From Dyella flagellata (lineage in GTDB: Bacteria; Pseudomonadota; Gammaproteobacteria; Xanthomonadales; Rhodanobacteraceae), in assembly GCF_030160275.1 (NCBI RefSeq), contig NZ_BSOA01000020.1:62001-126000 (forward strand): a stretch of 64,000 nt of DNA. Direction: 5' to 3'. The position numbers were made by a program, and so were the translations under genes. Shown here one piece after another: positions 18,994 to 26,630 of the stretch (its first letter is position 1; each line of letters begins with the position of its first letter). The notes under the pieces were generated by a model, which worked only from the letters and a program-made list of their open reading frames with translations, ran no database searches and was not told the DNA's origin.

Positions 18994-19016
18994 GCTGGAA
19001 TGTCATCCCAGTCTAC
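18990..19016. repeat. REP-like palindrome filling the gap between two convergent genes
   Basis: The GTAGGCTGG...CCCAGTCTAC hairpin contains the stop codon of the DeoR gene and ends 2 bp before the stop of the convergent methyltransferase. It is the only intergenic DNA here, so it may act as a two-way terminator or mRNA-end protector. Confidence 0.7.
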
Positions 19017-19017
19017 G

Positions 19018-19617
19018 TCACCAAGCCCGTTCCAACGCCGCCACCTGACGCTCCAACCGCGGTCCCAGGTAACAATGCGAGCCGCATGGCAACAGCCCCA
19101 CCTCGCCAAACTCCCGCAAATACCACGCTGGTGAGCGCAGCCGCAGCTCGTGCCGGTCGCCCTCCAGATCGTCGCGATTGGTGAACGCCTCCAGGAACGC
19201 GATCCCCTCCAGCATTTCGCCAATACCGACCAGGCCCGCCCGGATTTCCGCCGGCTTGAGGTAGTGCAGCACATCCGTACAAACAATCACGTCGAAACGC
19301 GTATCGAAACGCAGCTGTGCCAGCTGGCCAAAACGCGCCAGGCCGATGTTCCGGCTGCGCCCATAGCGGCGCACCACATATTCGCTGGCATCCAGCCCGC
19401 GATACGCCAGCCCAGGCCGCAAAGCCAGCAAAGGCGCGCGCCAGACTCCCTCCCCGCAACCCACGTCCAGGACATTGCGGATCGGACGGCCCAGGTAGTA
19501 CTCCGCCTGCGCCACCACCATCGCCGCCTTGCGCTTCAACGCCGCCGTCGACCGCACGGCGTGCTGCGGGTCGCGATACCACTTGTCGAAATAGGCCTGG
19601 TCGTAAGTCTTGCGCAT
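19018..19617 (-). CDS. Class I SAM-dependent methyltransferase
   Basis: A 199-residue protein starting MRKTYDQAYFDKWYRDP. It has the SAM-binding motif I NVLDVGCGEGVWRAPLL near residues 49-65, an acidic motif II region (YRGLDASEYVV) and motif IV DVIVCTDVLHYL. This is the Rossmann-fold methyltransferase family (Methyltransf_11/25 type). The start at 19617 was selected because it begins the conserved N-terminus; the much longer open frame upstream on this strand is antisense to the DUF1800 gene. It is a single gene, convergent with the DeoR regulator and divergent from the DUF1800 gene. The substrate cannot be inferred. Confidence 0.85.
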   Translation of the reverse strand: MRKTYDQAYFDKWYRDPQHAVRSTAALKRKAAMVVAQAEYYLGRPIRNVLDVGCGEGVWRAPLLALRPGLAYRGLDASEYVVRRYGRSRNIGLARFGQLAQLRFDTRFDVIVCTDVLHYLKPAEIRAGLVGIGEMLEGIAFLEAFTNRDDLEGDRHELRLRSPAWYLREFGEVGLLPCGSHCYLGPRLERQVAALERAW

Positions 19618-19779
19618 GCATGGGCTCCCTGGGAGGGCGCATGGTAACCGCGCTTTAACGAGCCTGGCGCAAATTCGTGAATCACAGCCGAATATTTCCT
19701 TTGGCCCGAGACTGGCCCGGTCAGCGCAAGCGGCTGCCGGGCGTTGAGAGCCTAAGTGCCACAGGGGGAGCCACCAACC

Positions 19780-21333
19780 ATGTCCAAGCCATGCCTGAAA
19801 TACCTGGCCCTGCTGTTGCTTGCGGTCGCGCCGCTGGGTGCGCTGCAGGCAGCCGGCAATCCGCCACTTAGCGCAGACGACATCTCCTGGCTGCGCCGCG
19901 CCAGCTTTGGCCTGGACAGTGCCACCGTCGAGCGTTACCAGGAATTGGGCCGCACGCGCTTCCTCGACGAACAACTCGCCGGTGGCGACGACCCGCTGCC
20001 GCCCGCCGTCGCGCCACTGATCAACAGCTTCGAGGTCTACAACACCTCGCCTGCGAAACTGGTCGCCGACTACCGCGACGAAGCCAAAAAAGCGAAAGAC
20101 GTCGATGCGGCCGATGCCAACGCCAAGGAGATGGCCAAGAAAGATTTCCGGATGTACCGCCGCGATCTCTACAAGCAGAGCGCGGAGGTGGAGCTGCTGC
20201 GCGCGATCTACGGCCGCAACCAGCTGAAGGAGCAAATGGTGTGGTTCTGGCTCAACCACTTCAACATCTATGCACCCAAGGCCGCCGTCGGCCTGTTTGC
20301 CACCGACTACGAAGAAAACACCATTCGGCCGCACGCGCTGGGCAAGTTCAAGGACCTGGTGATGGCCACGCTGGAAAGCCCGGCCATGCAGCTGTACCTG
20401 GACAACGCGCGCAACGTACGCGGCAAAACCAACGAGAACTATGCGCGCGAGTTGATGGAACTGCACACGCTGGGCGTCAACTCCGGCTACACCCAGCAGG
20501 ATGTGCAGCAGTTATCCTTGATCCTCACCGGCGCCGGCATCGTTCCGCAGCGCGGTCGTGACGTGATCGATGGTGTCGACAGCAGTTTCCTCAATCCGCG
20601 TCCCGGCGTGATACGCAACGGCTTGTTCGTGTTCCTGCCCGGCCGGCACGACTACTCCACCAAGCAATTCCTTGGGCACACCATCAAAGGCAGCGGCTTC
20701 GACGAGATCGAGCAGGCAGTGGATCTGATCGTGCACCAGCCGGCCTGCGCCCAGTTCATCTCACGCAAACTCGCGGCCTATTTCGTCGCCGACGATCCGC
20801 CGCCGGCGCTGGTGAATGCCATGGCGGAAACCTTTCAACGTACCGACGGCGATATCGCGGCTGTGTTGCGCACCATGTTCCTGTCCCCTTACGTCACCAC
20901 CGGCTCCGGCAAGAAGTTCAAGGACCCCACCCAATTCGTGGTCTCCGCGATGCGCCTGAGCTATGACGGCAAGCCGATCAGCAACGCCGACCCGCTGGTG
21001 AACTGGCTGAACCAGCTGGCAGAGCCGATGTATGGCCACATCACGCCGGATGGTTTCGCCAGCGACAGCGCCAGCTGGTCCAGTTCCGGCCAGATGGCGA
21101 AGCGCTTCGACGTGGCGCGCGCCATCGGCAGCGGTCACAACCGCCTGTTTGCCAATGCCAATGCCGATGGCGAAGCGACCCGCGCCGATCCACCGGTACT
21201 GAACTCCCCACTGTTTCAACAGACACTGGCGTCCACACTATCCACAGCCACGCGCGACGCGCTCGCCAAAGCGAACTCCGCCGTGGAATGGAACACCTTC
21301 CTGCTGTCCTCACCCGAATTCAATTACCGCTGA
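19780..21333 (+). CDS. DUF1800 family exported protein
   Basis: A 517-residue DUF1800 protein with a signal peptide (LALLLLAVAPLGALQA). GGGGGAG lies 9 nt before the ATG. Family landmarks are ISWLRRASFGLDSATVERY near the mature N-terminus, LLRAIYGRNQLKEQMVWFWLNHFNIY, NENYARELMELHTLGVNSGYTQQDVQQLSLILTG and KDPTQFVVSAMRLSYDG. The biochemical function of DUF1800 is unknown; it is usually encoded beside a DUF1501 protein, as here (17 bp upstream). The two are thought to act in the periplasm. It shares long identical blocks with the third gene of the trio (22654), so the pair is a duplication flanking DUF1501. Confidence 0.9.
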   Translation: MSKPCLKYLALLLLAVAPLGALQAAGNPPLSADDISWLRRASFGLDSATVERYQELGRTRFLDEQLAGGDDPLPPAVAPLINSFEVYNTSPAKLVADYRDEAKKAKDVDAADANAKEMAKKDFRMYRRDLYKQSAEVELLRAIYGRNQLKEQMVWFWLNHFNIYAPKAAVGLFATDYEENTIRPHALGKFKDLVMATLESPAMQLYLDNARNVRGKTNENYARELMELHTLGVNSGYTQQDVQQLSLILTGAGIVPQRGRDVIDGVDSSFLNPRPGVIRNGLFVFLPGRHDYSTKQFLGHTIKGSGFDEIEQAVDLIVHQPACAQFISRKLAAYFVADDPPPALVNAMAETFQRTDGDIAAVLRTMFLSPYVTTGSGKKFKDPTQFVVSAMRLSYDGKPISNADPLVNWLNQLAEPMYGHITPDGFASDSASWSSSGQMAKRFDVARAIGSGHNRLFANANADGEATRADPPVLNSPLFQQTLASTLSTATRDALAKANSAVEWNTFLLSSPEFNYR

Positions 21334-21350
21334 GCCAACGAGGCAACCTC

Positions 21351-22550
21351 ATGAACCGCCGTGAATTCCTGCTCGCCGCGGCCAGCGCCGCCGCACTTCC
21401 CGCGCTGTCTTTCTCCGGCCGCCTGTTCGCAGCACCCGCCAACTCGCCGCGCTTCCTGTTCGTGTTCCTGCGCGGCGGCTACGACTGCAACAACTTCCTG
21501 GTGCCGTATAGCAGCGACTTCTACTACGAATCGCGCCCGACCATCGCCATCGCCAAGCCTGACCGCAACAACCCGAACTCCGCGCTGCCGCTCGATGCAA
21601 ACTGGGGCATGAACCCGGTGCTGCGCGATTCGATCTACCCGCTGTGGCAGAAGAAGCAGGTTGCCTTCATTCCGTTCGCCGGCACCGATGACCTGTCCCG
21701 CAGCCACTTCGAAACGCAGGACAACATCGAGCGTGGCGAGCCCATGAATGCCAGCGGCAATTACCGCTCCGGCTTCCTGGCGCGCTTGTCCAGCCAGCTC
21801 AGCGGCGTGCCGGCCATCGCCTTCACCAACAGCCTGCCGCTGAGCTTCCAGGGCGCGGGCAAGGACATTCCCAATATCTCGCTGCGCGGCAACACCAAGG
21901 CGAATTTCGACCAGCGCCAGTCGTCCATCCTGGCCGGCATGTACAAGAACACCCCGCTCGCCTCCGCCGCGGCCGATGGCCTGAGCCTGCGCACCACGGT
22001 ATCGATGGATCTGCAAAACGAAATGGTCGCCGCCAGCCGCGGCGCCCCCAATGCATCCGGTTTCGCACAGGAAACCCAGCGCATTGCCACCCTGATGCGC
22101 GATCAATACCGCCTCGGCTTCGTTGACGTCGGCGGCTGGGATACGCACGTGAACCAGGGCAGCATCACCGGTGGCCTGGCCAACAACCTGCGCAACCTTG
22201 GCCAGGGCCTGGCAGCCTATGCCGCAGCGCTCGGCAACGAGTGGAACAATACCGTGGTCGTAGTAGTATCCGAATTCGGCCGCACGTTCCGCGAAAACGG
22301 CGATCGCGGCACCGATCACGGCCATGGCACCGTGCATTGGGTGCTGGGCGGCAAGGTCAACGGCGGCCGTATCGCCGGCGAGCAGGTGGCGGTGGCGCAG
22401 CAGAATCTGTTGCAGAACCGCGATTACCAGGTGCTCAACAATTATCGCGATGTGTACAGCGGATTGTTGGCCAGGATCTGGGGCCTACGTGGGAATCAAT
22501 TGCAGGACATCTTCCCCCAGGCCAAGCCCCGCGATCTGCAACTGGTGTAG
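21351..22550 (+). CDS. DUF1501 family protein with Tat-type signal
   Basis: A 399-residue protein beginning MNRREFLLAAASAAALPALS, a twin-arginine-type export signal. The DUF1501 domain, a sulfatase/alkaline-phosphatase-like fold, follows: RFLFVFLRGGYDCNNFLVPY, SRSHFETQDNIERGEP, DVGGWDTHVNQG and VVVVSEFGRTFRENGDRGTDHGHG. The DTH, SEFGRT and DHGHG stretches supply likely metal ligands. It has been exported folded if Tat is used, which fits a cofactor- or metal-loaded enzyme. It lies between two DUF1800 paralogues on the same strand. The enzymatic reaction is unknown. Confidence 0.9.
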   Translation: MNRREFLLAAASAAALPALSFSGRLFAAPANSPRFLFVFLRGGYDCNNFLVPYSSDFYYESRPTIAIAKPDRNNPNSALPLDANWGMNPVLRDSIYPLWQKKQVAFIPFAGTDDLSRSHFETQDNIERGEPMNASGNYRSGFLARLSSQLSGVPAIAFTNSLPLSFQGAGKDIPNISLRGNTKANFDQRQSSILAGMYKNTPLASAAADGLSLRTTVSMDLQNEMVAASRGAPNASGFAQETQRIATLMRDQYRLGFVDVGGWDTHVNQGSITGGLANNLRNLGQGLAAYAAALGNEWNNTVVVVVSEFGRTFRENGDRGTDHGHGTVHWVLGGKVNGGRIAGEQVAVAQQNLLQNRDYQVLNNYRDVYSGLLARIWGLRGNQLQDIFPQAKPRDLQLV

Positions 22551-22556
22551 CCTTTT

Positions 22557-22622
22557 GTAGGCTGGGATGGCAATCCCAGCTTTCCCGCACACACGGATGC
22601 TGGGATTGCCATCCCAGCCTAC
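22557..22622. repeat. REP-like double palindrome (24-bp perfect arms)
   Basis: GTAGGCTGGGATGGCAATCC with its AGC tail is repeated as an exact reverse complement after an 18-nt spacer. Each arm also folds on itself (GCTGGGAT/ATCCCAGC). The element lies between the DUF1501 gene and the second DUF1800 gene. Confidence 0.9.
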
Positions 22623-22653
22623 GGCAACAAGGACATTCCCCGAGATCTGCCGC

Positions 22654-24168
22654 ATGCGCCCTATCGCCCTAGCCACTCTATCGCTAAGCCTGCTACTCGC
22701 CCCCACTCTCACCCAGGCCGCCACCGGCCTCAGCCCCAACGACATCGCCTGGCTGCACCGCGACAGCTTCGGGCTGAACTCCGCCACCGTGGCGCAATAT
22801 CGATCGCTCGGGCGCAACGCTCTATTGAACAAGCAGCTCAATGACCAGCTCGGCGATACCTTACCCGCGCCCATCGCCGCGCAAATCGAATCCTACGAAG
22901 CCTTCCACACCCCGCTCGATCAGCTGTTGGTTTCGCTACAACAAGAGCAGCAGCAGCTCCGCTACCTGCCTGACGGCCCGGAAAAACAAGCCGCCAACAA
23001 AGCCATCCAGGAACACGGCAATCAGGTCGGCCTGCAGGCGCAGCAAGCCGAGGTGTTGCACGCCATCTACGGCCCCAACCAGCTCAAGGAACAGGTGGCC
23101 TGGTTCTGGCTCAATCACTTCAGCATCTATGCCGCCAAGGGCCGCGTGCGCTGGGAACTAGCCGATTACGAAGACGCTGTCCGTACCCACTCCCTTGGCA
23201 AATTCCGCGACCTGGTGATGGCCACGCTGCAAAGTCCGGCCATGCTTGAGTTTCTCGACAACGCGCAGAACGCCAAAGGCCACGTCAACGAAAACTACGC
23301 CCGCGAGCTGATGGAGCTGCATACGCTGGGCGTCAACTCCGGCTACACCCAGCAGGACGTGCAGCAACTGGCTTTGATACTGACCGGTGTCGGCATCGCA
23401 CCGGCGGATGGCAAGCCGGAAAACCTCAACCCGAAAATGGTGCCGCTGGTGGTACGCAACGGCATGTTCGAGTTCAACCCGCAGCGGCATGACTTCAGCG
23501 ACAAGCGGCTATTGGGCAAAACCATCAAGGGCAGCGGCTACGCCGAAGTGCAGCAAGCCGTCGACCTGATCGTAAAGCAACCGGCCTGCGCCCAGTTCAT
23601 TTCGCGCAAACTGGCGCAATACTTCATCGCCGACAATCCTTCGCCCGCACTGGTCGCCAAGATGGCGCATACCTTCCAGCGCAGCGATGGCGATATCGCT
23701 CAGGTGCTGCGCGTGATGTTCCAATCGCCCGAGCTGCTTTCCGGCGCCGGCAAGAAATTCAAAGATCCCGCGCAATTCGTTGTCTCATCCGTGCGCTTGG
23801 CCTACGACGGATCTCCCATCGTCAATGCACAACCGCTGGTGAGCTGGCTCAACCAACTGGATCAGCCGCTGTTCGGCCGAATCACCCCGGATGGCTGGCC
23901 ACTCGACGGAGAAGCCTGGTCCAGCTCCGGCCAGATGGCCAAGCGCTTCGACATCGCCCATGCCATTGGCACCGGCAACAACCAGCTCTTCACGCCCGCC
24001 GGCAGCACCGCACGCATAGCGGGTTTTCCGATGCTCACCACGCGCCTGTATTACGACGCCATCGATCCGTATCTATCGCAGGCCACCCGCGATGCGCTGG
24101 CCAAGGCAACTTCGCAGCAGGAGTGGAACACCTTCCTGCTCTCCTCGCCCGACCTCAATTACCGCTAG
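22654..24168 (+). CDS. DUF1800 family exported protein, second copy
   Basis: A 504-residue paralogue of the protein at 19780. The start MRPIALATLSLSLLLAPTLTQA gives a clean signal peptide; the longer frame upstream runs through the REP element and is not credible. It keeps the family blocks IAWLHRDSFGLNSATVAQY, NENYARELMELHTLGVNSGYTQQDVQQLALILTG, GKTIKGSGYAEVQQAVDLIV and WSSSGQMAKRFDIAHAIG. It differs mainly in the helical region around residues 80-120 (Gln-rich here, Lys/Ala-rich in the first copy) and in lacking part of the loop before the metal-like VVRNGMFEFNPQRHDFS. Function unknown. Confidence 0.9.
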   Translation: MRPIALATLSLSLLLAPTLTQAATGLSPNDIAWLHRDSFGLNSATVAQYRSLGRNALLNKQLNDQLGDTLPAPIAAQIESYEAFHTPLDQLLVSLQQEQQQLRYLPDGPEKQAANKAIQEHGNQVGLQAQQAEVLHAIYGPNQLKEQVAWFWLNHFSIYAAKGRVRWELADYEDAVRTHSLGKFRDLVMATLQSPAMLEFLDNAQNAKGHVNENYARELMELHTLGVNSGYTQQDVQQLALILTGVGIAPADGKPENLNPKMVPLVVRNGMFEFNPQRHDFSDKRLLGKTIKGSGYAEVQQAVDLIVKQPACAQFISRKLAQYFIADNPSPALVAKMAHTFQRSDGDIAQVLRVMFQSPELLSGAGKKFKDPAQFVVSSVRLAYDGSPIVNAQPLVSWLNQLDQPLFGRITPDGWPLDGEAWSSSGQMAKRFDIAHAIGTGNNQLFTPAGSTARIAGFPMLTTRLYYDAIDPYLSQATRDALAKATSQQEWNTFLLSSPDLNYR

Positions 24169-24191
24169 CGATTACGCAGGCGGGGACAATC

Positions 24192-24258
24192 GCAGGCTGG
24201 GATGATAATCCCAGCTGCTTTTGGGCATCCCGATGCCGGGATTGTCATCCCAGCCTAC
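24192..24258. repeat. REP-like double palindrome
   Basis: Two imperfect arms (GCAGGCTGGGATGATAATCC... and ...GGGATTGTCATCCCAGCCTAC) separated by about 19 nt, between convergent genes (DUF1800 and DUF1579). Confidence 0.85.
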
Positions 24259-24262
24259 AGGG

Positions 24263-24733
24263 CTACAGGGGTGAAACGTCATCCATGCGCCGATACTCCC
24301 CGTCCATCACCCTCTCCCAATTCACCCCACCATCAAACGAACTCTCCAGCACCAGCCGATAGACCCCGTCCACCGGCCACTCGTAGATGTGCCGCGTCTG
24401 CCCCCGCTGTGAGCTGCGCAGAAACACTAACCGCTTGCCATCCCAATGTCCCATTGCCGGTTGCGTAGGCGTAAACCCATAACTGTCGAACCAGTACAAG
24501 GCGTACTCGCCAGGCTCCTGCCCTGCCACGAACACAGCATGCGCCTGCAAGGCCGGCTTGCCATCGCGCTCCTCGCGGTAATCCAACAACAGAACCTTGC
24601 CGCCGAGATCGAAACACGCGCTCACCCGCCCAACCGCGGGACCACCTTGTCCCCATCGGGTTGTCGCAATCGTTTCATCGCCAACCCACTCCCCTGCTAG
24701 CGCGACCAGCACATTAGCTGCCAGAACGTCCAT
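24263..24733 (-). CDS. DUF1579 family protein
   Basis: A 156-residue soluble protein with the DUF1579 pattern: ALAGEWVGDETI at the start, GRVSACFDLGGKVLLLDYREERDGKPALQAHAVF, GEYALYWFDSYG and a C-terminal SSFDGGVNWERVMDGEYRR. The family has a calycin-like beta-barrel look and no proven function. It begins 6 bp after the membrane-sensor gene, so it is part of the PadR operon. No signal peptide is visible. Confidence 0.8.
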   Translation of the reverse strand: MDVLAANVLVALAGEWVGDETIATTRWGQGGPAVGRVSACFDLGGKVLLLDYREERDGKPALQAHAVFVAGQEPGEYALYWFDSYGFTPTQPAMGHWDGKRLVFLRSSQRGQTRHIYEWPVDGVYRLVLESSFDGGVNWERVMDGEYRRMDDVSPL

Positions 24734-24739
24734 GCCGAA

Positions 24740-25681
24740 TTACTCCTTTGCGTTACCAGCCACCAACAGATGCTTCGCAATCTGGCCATGCAGGTGACCC
24801 AATGCGCGCACGATATGCAGCGTGGTGAACAACATGACGATGCCGATCAGGGACGCGAAGATCGTACCCGGCCAACCTCCCCACCAAGACACCCAATCGC
24901 ACAGCCAGGACGGCCCGTCGCAGGTGGAATAAGGAATCCCCATCGACTCCAGCACCACTTTGGCGATCGGCGCCAGCGCCAGCGCCAATGAAGTGGCAAG
25001 CAGGGTCACCGCAAGCGTGAAATACGCAATGCCAAGCGGCAGCATCAGGAACATATAGAACACCGTGCTCCAGGTGCGCGGATCCTTGAACATCACGCCA
25101 ATGCGCTGCCAGAACGTCATGCCGCTGGTAGAAAACGCGGGCCGCCGCGGCATGCGCACGCCGAGCATACTTTCCACGATGCGTCCCTCCACCAGCGACA
25201 GCACTCGTACGGACCCCAGAAACAACAACGCAAAGGGAATGCCAACAATCAGCACCATCAGGCCGAATGACAACGAAATGCCCGTGGTCGCCCAAGTGAA
25301 ATAGAAGATGCCTGTGGCCAATGACAACACCATATAAAACAGTGCACCGTAGGTGTGCGGGTCCGCTGCCACACCGAAGAACCGTCCTACCAGTGAAGCC
25401 TGCTTCGCTGGCCGTGGTGGCCGCAGCGCTCGCTGGATCTTGATTTCCTGATCGCGATAAATTTCCGCGACTTCTTCCGGTGCGCCGTAGCTGCTCACCA
25501 CTTTCGCCAACATCTCCACCTCACTACGTCCCGGCTGTTCGGCCAGTTCGGCGCGCAGATGTTCCTCGGCGTCATACAACGCATCCTGGATCAAGGCCGG
25601 GTCCGCGCCACGCAGCGCGGCCCGCAGTTGCTCCAGGTATTGGGCTATCGTCCTTGGCATCTTGGGTGCATCCGCATTCAT
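24740..25681 (-). CDS. HAAS-domain / putative sensor integral membrane protein
   Basis: A 313-residue membrane protein. The N-terminal 80 residues (TIAQYLEQLRAALRGADPALIQDALYDAEEHL... SYGAPEEVAEIY) match the cytoplasmic helical HAAS/DUF1700-type domain typically encoded next to PadR regulators. Residues 105-160 and 215-300 contain four to six hydrophobic helices in a duplicated arrangement (GALFYMVLSLATGIFYFTWA versus STVFYMFLMLPLGIAYFTLA), as in the putative-sensor domain family. The start codon overlaps the PadR stop by 4 bp. Proteins of this type are thought to tune membrane or transport responses together with their PadR repressor. The ligand is unknown. Confidence 0.82.
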   Translation of the reverse strand: MNADAPKMPRTIAQYLEQLRAALRGADPALIQDALYDAEEHLRAELAEQPGRSEVEMLAKVVSSYGAPEEVAEIYRDQEIKIQRALRPPRPAKQASLVGRFFGVAADPHTYGALFYMVLSLATGIFYFTWATTGISLSFGLMVLIVGIPFALLFLGSVRVLSLVEGRIVESMLGVRMPRRPAFSTSGMTFWQRIGVMFKDPRTWSTVFYMFLMLPLGIAYFTLAVTLLATSLALALAPIAKVVLESMGIPYSTCDGPSWLCDWVSWWGGWPGTIFASLIGIVMLFTTLHIVRALGHLHGQIAKHLLVAGNAKE

Positions 25682-26046
25682 CGCCAGTCTCCTTGCAAAA
25701 CCTTGTCGACGGAATCACGCGTGGCCCCCCACGCCGCGACCCACTCTCGCAGCACTTCACGTCCGAATTTGGTGATGCGGTAATAACGCCTGGGCGGTCC
25801 ACTCACCGAGGGCTCCACCTCGCTGGCCAGCAGTCCGCTCCCTTCCAGATTGCGCAGCACCGGGTAAAGGGCGCTCTGCTTGCCCGCCAACACGCCTTCT
25901 TCCCCCAATTCCTCCAGGCGCTTGGCAATCTGATAGCCATACAACGGCTGCCGCGACTGCCCTAGCACGGCCAACAACACCAGCGAAACCGTGCCCGCCG
26001 ACAGCTCTTTCTGAAACTTCTTGATTTGGGCCGCAATGTCGTCCAC
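25678..26046 (-). CDS. PadR-family transcriptional regulator
   Basis: A 122-residue PadR protein. The winged helix is GTVSLVLLAVLGQSRQPLYGYQIAKRLEEL...QSALYPVLRNLEGSGLLASEVEPS...PRRYYRITKFGREVL, with the typical YGYQ, LYP.L..LE and RRYYR.T motifs. The start is GTG with AGGGCAG about 7 nt upstream. It is the first gene of the operon with the membrane sensor and DUF1579 protein. The palindrome at 26085-26101, about 39 bp upstream, is a good candidate for its own operator, since PadR members commonly autorepress. Confidence 0.9.
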   Translation of the reverse strand: MDDIAAQIKKFQKELSAGTVSLVLLAVLGQSRQPLYGYQIAKRLEELGEEGVLAGKQSALYPVLRNLEGSGLLASEVEPSVSGPPRRYYRITKFGREVLREWVAAWGATRDSVDKVLQGDWR

Positions 26047-26084
26047 GGCTGCCCTGCCCTTCCGCTTATGCTGGAGAGAACAGT

Positions 26085-26101
26085 AGTATGAACTTCGTAC
26101 T
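26085..26101. promoter_or_regulatory. Palindrome AGTATGAAcTTCGTACT, candidate PadR operator
   Basis: The two 8-bp arms differ from perfect symmetry by one base pair, and the site lies just upstream of the padR-like gene in an otherwise featureless spacer. PadR proteins bind such symmetric sites near their own promoter; binding here is inferred. Confidence 0.45.
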
Positions 26102-26630
26102 AGTACATGGGTATGAAGTCATGGCGACGAAGAGCCCGACCCTTGCTGACACCACCAGCGCTCGATACCGGCCGGCCTGAACACCGTGCCTGTGTTGATC
26201 AATAGCGACGGGCGCGCAGCAGCCAGCCGCTACGATTTGTACTTTGCCCGCACGGTATGCAGTCCTTCCTTTCCCAAGCAACTAATGGTTCTCACGGCAA
26301 CGGATCGCATTGAGAACGGCAGCCAGGGCCGAGTGTGAACGTCGAATGGAAAGGCTATCACGCTCTTATCACTCGTACTAATTGTGCATCCTGGCATCTT
26401 TCGCCTACTTCCGTAGGGAGATACAGGAACTCGTTCCTCAATCTGAGTGCTATCGGCGACAAATTTTTTTCGCCGAGCGTTTCTCAGCACAAACTTCGCC
26501 GTGCAGGCCTATTTATGTCCTCGCCGAGAAATGCGACAGGGACTTTTCATTAGGTCTTTTTTCGCGCATCGCAGACAGTGTCACGCTTCTAAATTTTTTC
26601 CTGTACATGTCTGTTGAAAAGGGAGGAGCC
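26102..26630. other. Divergent intergenic region, AT-rich, no supported gene
   Basis: The region between the PadR operon and the tyrosinase is clearly more AT-rich than its surroundings, particularly 26330-26600. Short open frames here lack ribosome binding sites. It probably carries the tyrosinase promoter, but I could not identify -35/-10 boxes with confidence. Confidence 0.4.

Noticed and set aside
26130-26340. A protein-like open frame between the PadR and tyrosinase genes
   Set aside because: No start codon or RBS near its beginning and no recognised family; composition alone is not enough in high-GC DNA.
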